A DNA stretch of 64,000 bases from Cannabis sativa (Eukaryota; Streptophyta; Magnoliopsida; Rosales; Cannabaceae). Location of the stretch: contig NC_083603.1 of NCBI RefSeq assembly GCF_029168945.1, positions 34,011,396 to 34,075,395 of the forward strand, written 5' to 3'. The position numbers were made by a program, and so were the translations under genes. Shown here one piece after another: positions 58,403 through 64,000 of this stretch. Within the stretch, counting starts at the first letter, position 1; every line of letters starts with the position of its first letter. The notes beneath the pieces are model-generated. The model saw only the letters and a program-made list of their open reading frames with translations, had not been told where the DNA came from and made no database searches.

Positions 58403-59473
58403 TGGTGCTTTCATTGAAAGCATTATTTATCATTCCAACTAATAATCATGGATGTAATTAGGAGAACAACTACCTCCACTTCCTCAAGTCTTCCTCATGA
58501 TCCTATGATCGATGATCCTAACATTCAAGTTCCTTTCACCACAGGTGGCGCAACAAATCAAACACATACTGTTAATCCAGAAAATCTTAAAACTCCAGCT
58601 GATACCACAAATCTCATTGATCCTACTGACACGGTGAATCCTAGTGATCCACCTTTACTGCACAGAACTGATCCCCCAATAACACCTCGAACAGAAGGTC
58701 TTGTCCACACGGAACAACCTCTACAAAGCTAAATTAGGATTGGTCACTAGTATTATGAAGGAGAAACAGGGTCAAGAATCAACAAACAGGCTATCGGTGA
58801 GCCTCATATGGACTTGGGAATGGACATCAAACTGGCCAGGCTTAAAGAAGCCATGAGCTAGGTCACCCAAGCTAAAGAACCGCATGTTGTTGGTTGTGAT
58901 GCTTTTGCTCAATAGAGACGTGAATTCTTGAGGTGGATGGACGACCAGGAAGCCATCCTTTAGGCCTATCAGGTGGAGCTAGACCGCCTTAACAGAAAGG
59001 CTAGTAACTTGATAAGAAAGTTCAATGAAAGAACTTCTGGAAGAGGCTAGGATCTAATAAGAGATCCTTAACAAGGAAGGCTCATCGACAGATCAAGAAG
59101 GATCCACAGCCAAGTAGACAATGGACAAGCAGTCCACCCAAGTCCCTCAAGCACGAGGATAAACCTTGCCCTACCTGATGACAGTCAAATCCTGCCGAAC
59201 AGATCTTATGGTGGGAGTACCCATTCCCTAGCATAAGGTGGTAATGGGGGACAACCAGGTATTTCTAAGACAAAAATACCACCACTCGGCCAGCCTCTGG
59301 CCAGTGAACAAGGTGATGCTCCTCCCTAAAATATTAGAGAATAGGTCATTCTATGTCCTATTTTTGACAAATTAGGTCCTAGAATAAGTGGAAATGCACA
59401 GGACATCATCAACACGAGGAGCGAGAATAGAAGTAACTTTGTTCCACCATTGAACAACGATTTTAGATAGGTG
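58403..59473 (+). pseudogene. Tat-like gypsy leader and Gag N-terminus, decayed
   Basis: After the primer-site-like sequence, an open piece starts at 58448 (94 codons, Pro/Thr/Asn-rich, low complexity), as in Tat Gag N-termini. Sequence to 59473 keeps a Gag-like composition but has many stops. It is cut off by the LTR of a minus-strand copia element at 59479. Confidence 0.55.
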
Positions 59474-59478
59474 GATCC

Positions 59479-60888
59479 TATTGGAAATTATTTTACCAGG
59501 ATCTTAGATCTACTCACAAGTATGTTGATTAACACCCTAAATATGAACTTTCTAAAACGATGAAATAAACACATATAATGTATGAGAAACCTTACATTGG
59601 GTGCAGCGGAATATAATGACTCATTTCGTTCAGATATCTAGCCCTTGATTCCTTTCTGTAGCAGAGCATTATCAATATCTGAACTTGGATCTCTTTCTCT
59701 GATTCTTTAGTGTTGAAACTCCTTCTTGTTGAAAGTCTTTCTTCACGATCTTCCTCTGGTTGAGGTATCACTTGCTGTGTGTGGGCACTACTCTAACACT
59801 AAGTAATTTTCGAAATTGAAGAGGAAGAAGAAAGAGAAAGGGTTGGCCAAAGATAGGGAGAGCGAAAGGCTCAGTTTTTCTGAATGAAAAAGTAGAAAAT
59901 TTAAGTGTAATTTTCCTGAAGCCTTCACTATCTATTTATAGCATTCCACTAGGGTTAGGTTTGAATTATTTGGCATTAAAATAATGAAAATATCAGAGGG
60001 AAACCCTACAAAAGTGGCCGGCCCTATACATGTGGATTTGGGCCTCACTTTTTGCAATTTTGTAGTTTTATCTTTTCTGCATCTGATTTTCTCAAAAACG
60101 CCAATTTTCTAATTCAACCATTTAAATGCCAATTCTAACTATTTAATAACTATAAATAATTATTAAATAATATTTTCATTTATCATATTTATTAATTGAA
60201 CCATACAAAGTATCATAATTAAAAAATATGCCCTAAAAAACTCTTTCTTTACAATTTCGCCCTTACTTAGTGAAAAATTCACCAATAGACATAGTCTAAA
60301 TGGAGAATTATAATTGATTAATCAAAACCAATTATATGAGTCTTATAAGCAATATTATTTCAACTACTGCGGGGACCATGGGTCTATATAACCGAGCTTC
60401 CAATAAGTAGATCAAGAATTTATTACTAAAATTCACTAACTTATTAATTCTTCGTTGAATCCATGCATAGAACTTAGAATTGCACTCTCAGTTTAAAAAA
60501 TCTAAGTCAAAGTTCAATATCGGTCCCTTCCGATGCATACTCCATGCATCCAACCTGAGCTTTACTTTAACCAATGCTCTGGAAAGAACATAGCACTTCT
60601 CCAAATGCAAGTAAACTCTGTTGTAGATTATCATATCAGTAAAACCCTGTGTCTGATAAATGTAGGAAACTTTATTCACATAGTCAAGTTTACTTTCCCA
60701 TGTGTTGACAGCACAATAAATAGGATCAAGTATGTGAAGAGGGTTTCAGATGAATTCATACATTATGTACATATAATCATGAAATAAATCATGTGAACCA
60801 TGCAACATTAAATGTTATTTCTGATATATATTAATAAGTAAATCTGATTATATTGAAATGAGTTTTATTTAGGGCATAAAACCCAACA
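59479..60888 (-). repeat. 3' LTR of a minus-strand Angela-like copia element
   Basis: On the minus strand it starts TGTTGGGTTTTATGCCC at 60888 and ends AATTTCCAATA at 59479. It matches the solo LTR 23790-30733, minus the gag-only insertion and minus about 480 bp (deletion joint near 60491-60498). It contains the intact target GGGCC (60040-60044). The minus-strand ends of short frames in it (for example 60533-60787) are shadows. The outer flank is GATCC (59474-59478); the matching TSD would be beyond the window. Confidence 0.88.
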
Positions 60889-63800
60889 AACTCTAAAACA
60901 AAATGTGCGTTTCAAATAATCTCAACACCTTGATATACAAATCAAGTGTAGTAGTAGTAAACTCCTCGTAATAGGATCTGAAAGGTTGAATTAAACACAA
61001 CCTTTTCTCCACTATTACTCTTCCTTAATCACAAAATCATTGATAATGTGAAATTCCTCTCTATATGTCTACTCTCTTGGGATACTGGATTCTATACCTT
61101 TGGCAACTACTTCTTGGTTATTCAGGAAGTAACACTAGTAGTTAAGACAATTTGGAATGGTGTCAAAAATGTATAGAACTTTCCTTAGACTGAATAAGTA
61201 CCTTTCCTGGAACTTTAACATTCAGTCTATCTCTGGTAGACCTAGAGACTTTAGATAGGTTTTTACACATCTCCAAAATAATTATTCCACCCCCAGAGTA
61301 ATCACCATCTTATCAGAAAGATTTTCTAGCACAAAGGCAAATTTCGAAATCTGATGTGGTGTAGTCTAAGAGTTTTAAACACACCCTTATAGACTAACAT
61401 ATAGTTCCTCTTCTTTATCTTAAGATTTACTTGATTGTCTTCCAATGTTCTTCTCCTAGATTAGTCTGATACCTACTTATTACTCCCACTCAACAGCAGG
61501 TGTCTGGTCTAAGGCATAAAAAAGCATATCTAAGACCTCTCACTGGTTATTTAAGAAATTCTTTCATGGCTTTATATTTTCTGGAATAGTTGAGACTTTT
61601 CCTTAGATAAATAAAATCTATGCCTAGAAGTCGAGAAGCTTCTGTAGATTGCCATTAGAAAGAAAATGCTTCAGCATCTTACTAAAGTAAGTTGCTTGCA
61701 TTAGAGTAAGTAATTACCAGGTATACCACAAGCCATAGGTTTCGATAAACTCAAACCTATAATACTAGGAACAGGAAGTTTTGTTAAGTCTATTGAATAG
61801 ACTTATAAACGAAAATTTCCTTTTATGTCCTTGTAATAGAAAAATTTAGGTTATTCCATGTGAATGGATTAAACCATAGTTCTATTGGCTTTTCTTCTTA
61901 GTTTCTTATCTTGACAATCCATTACTTGTTTAAACTCACAATGGATTTTAAATCACTAGTGTCTCCCAAGTCATAAGAAGGTGAGTTCCTAGAAACTCTC
62001 CCACTACGACAAGGTACCGTGAATTATGTCTAAGAAAACTAAATGGTATTGATCTCTTCGGTTGTGACAAGACAACAGAGGCAGTGGGATCATCATATGT
62101 CAAATAAGATGATAGAACACTTTTGGAATCAAGAAAAATATCTCCTTTATTTGCTACTTGTTTTCAGACTTAGTCATTATCTTAGAAAAGTAGTGTTTGA
62201 ACAAACACTTTCTTATTTATTGACTATGGGATGGTCCACCCCTAATCACTTAGAATAGCTAACAAACCATGGTTAACAGTTCTAGCTTTTCCTAAGATTT
62301 TGATTACGTCATCCATGAATCTAGTAATGATTTACATTAAGTATACAACCATTACATCATTCTGAAATTATATTACCATAGAAGGAATTAGGCAACAACT
62401 AGTAACTAATCATCAATATGCAACTCGAAATTTCTGGGGAGGTAAGTTTGGATATAATTCAAAAAAATCAATTTAATGATCTTTGAACTGCATATCTACT
62501 AACTATTTCTCCACCCCTATAAGTTCGCAAGATCTTTAACCACTTACCTTAATGGTTTTAACCATTGCTAGAAATTTGAAAAATTTCAAATTTCTTTGCA
62601 TAAGGTATAATCTAGAGTGATCGTTTTAAGCATACAACGAAAAACTCATATCCACCCCTGAATGTACATCCATCTGCGAATGAGATGAACTACTTTCAGT
62701 GGATATAGGCACATTAACTCTTTGCAGAGTTTGATCTTGTCAAATCCACTATGAACAAGATAGAAATGCCATAGATTAATAAAAATGTGGTTGTGTCTTT
62801 TTGATGACTTAGGTTTAGTTACATCAAAGAGTTCTTAGAATAGTGCAAGTGTATCCTGGTCACAGAATACTAAACTCATATTCCATACAGTTTGAATCCA
62901 TTAATAGAAGATGGATATTAAACACTTGGAAAGTGTAACTGTATTGCTTCCTGGAAATAAAAATATAAGAAAATTTCTGTTTGGATTCTAAAATTAAAGT
63001 CAAAGACTTAAATTCAACCAAATATAATGAGTAATTCTTTCTTGGACCACCACTACTAATATAACTCTAAGTCTGATTTGTCCATACAAGTAAGAGATTT
63101 CTAAGATTGAGGTATTATATCAATTGGGAATAGAATTTCGGGATTATAATCATATGCGTCATTTAATTTCTTAAGAGAAAATATAGAATGACATGAAATG
63201 ATTTATAGACCATTCATCCAATGATATGTTATTGAGCTAATTCGAAATGAATAAGCTAAGACGAATTAGGATAATTTCGTTGTTTAAATAAGAATCCAAC
63301 GATGCTTCGATTAGCGAAAGACAAAGTAATCTTATTTATATAATCTTCTTGTTTCATATCGTAAAAATACTAGTCTAAGGTGTCATCAATTGATGAACAG
63401 CTAGATGTCGCATATAGCAAGTAGGAATGACAAGTGAAAATACTAAAACATACAATCCTAAATAATTTCCAAGGTTTTCAACAAACTGATATCAGTGTCC
63501 CGTTTAGGCGAGAGTCAAAGCTACCATCCATTGAATAGAGTGGTCAGCTCATCTAAAATGTTAATCATTCTAGCAACCTTTTATTCGATCAAGATTGGAA
63601 TTCAGCGTTGTCCCGTTTAGGCGAGAGTCTTGGCAATTCTATCTTATGAGCTTCCACCATTATTTCATAATTTGCAAGTCAAATATGGTCGCCACCATTA
63701 GGGTGATCCATACGATATAAAATACTTACAAACTACTTATCTTTCAAGATTAAACGGTGCAAAATTGCTAATGAACGTTCCTCCGTTAGGGAGGATTACT

Positions 63801-64000
63801 CACTAAAACAAACGCGATGTAAAACCAACAATGGAGATCGAATATCTTAATAATAAAGCTCATTATTTAAAGAGAGTTGTATTTTCTTTGATTCTCATTA
63901 TTTAATCTATTTATTTTAAATATATATTTATTTAATTAAAATTTCCAATTTAGAATGAAAAATTCTAAATATAAATTTTAATTTAATATTTATAAATTTT
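60889..64000 (-). pseudogene. internal region of the minus-strand copia element, strongly decayed
   Basis: Immediately upstream of the LTR, the minus strand (about 61420-60900) shows a frame-broken RNase H end. Recognisable pieces are YREEFHIINDFVIKEE, aligning with the usual ERKYHLIREIV region, followed by SDPITR where copia has ADPFTK. Further right, I see no confident reverse transcriptase or integrase motif. Two copies of TGTCCCGTTTAGGCGAGAGTC-like sequence (about 63497-63520 and 63610-63630) form a short direct repeat. The remainder is AT-rich and unassigned. The element continues beyond the window. Confidence 0.5.

Overview
The window is repeat-dense nuclear DNA of a flowering plant, most likely a eudicot; I cannot name the species. 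The evidence is an intron-containing R2R3-MYB gene, plant-type LTR retrotransposons, En/Spm (CACTA) transposons with tnp2/DUF4218/DUF4216/Ptta genes, Helitrons ending in CTAG^T, a Mutator-like element and Cassandra (5S-bearing TRIM) repeats. Only one ordinary host gene looks intact: the MYB gene at 12153-13747 (minus strand). Everything else recognised is mobile DNA or gene pieces carried by it. I worked by eye, so family names rest on motifs, ends and target-site duplications (TSDs), not on searches.

Layout. 1-7374: a Ty3/gypsy element whose single gag-pol frame is broken only by stops; its 5' LTR is cut by the window edge. It sits in a decayed CACTA transposon (about 7375-11510, plus strand). 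12153-13747: the MYB gene. 14258-36229: a nest of Helitrons. Three share both ends (14268-16599 plus; 17061-31714 minus; 31914-35040 minus), and each is inserted in the AT-rich 5' tip of a second Helitron family. One carries an exon of an ALY/REF mRNA-export factor gene and another carries three exons of an S-domain receptor kinase gene. The middle one was later split by a Ty1/copia element (18309-31636, TSD AATAT). That element's pol gene was in turn hit by an Angela-like LTR, now solo (23790-30733, TSD CACAC), which was hit by a gag-only LTR element (25119-30161, TSD GGCCC).

36246-53455: a Mutator-like element with 9-bp TSDs. It encloses a 15.5-kb CACTA transposon (37566-53065) with two minus-strand genes: a tnp2-type transposase (42109-51230) and a Ptta/Ulp1-like gene (about 38130-41979). 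The second gene holds a hAT-type MITE (39364-40029, 8-bp TSD). The first is split by a 5.77-kb cluster of 14 Cassandra LTR units in four blocks of alternating orientation, flanked as a whole by the 5-bp TSD ACCAT. One unit contains about 100 nt of nearly perfect 5S rRNA. 53456-64000: AT-rich DNA, a CACTA terminus, degenerate Tat-like gypsy gag/protease and LTR sequence, and a minus-strand Angela-like copia element running off the window. Its LTR provides an unoccupied version of the 25119-30161 insertion site.

The insertions can be ordered from nesting and TSDs. The least described structures are the Cassandra concatemer, whose two outer ends are both LTR 3' ends, its 5S chimera, and the matching architecture of the two gene-bearing Helitrons (gene fragment lying between two copies of the Helitron 5' region).
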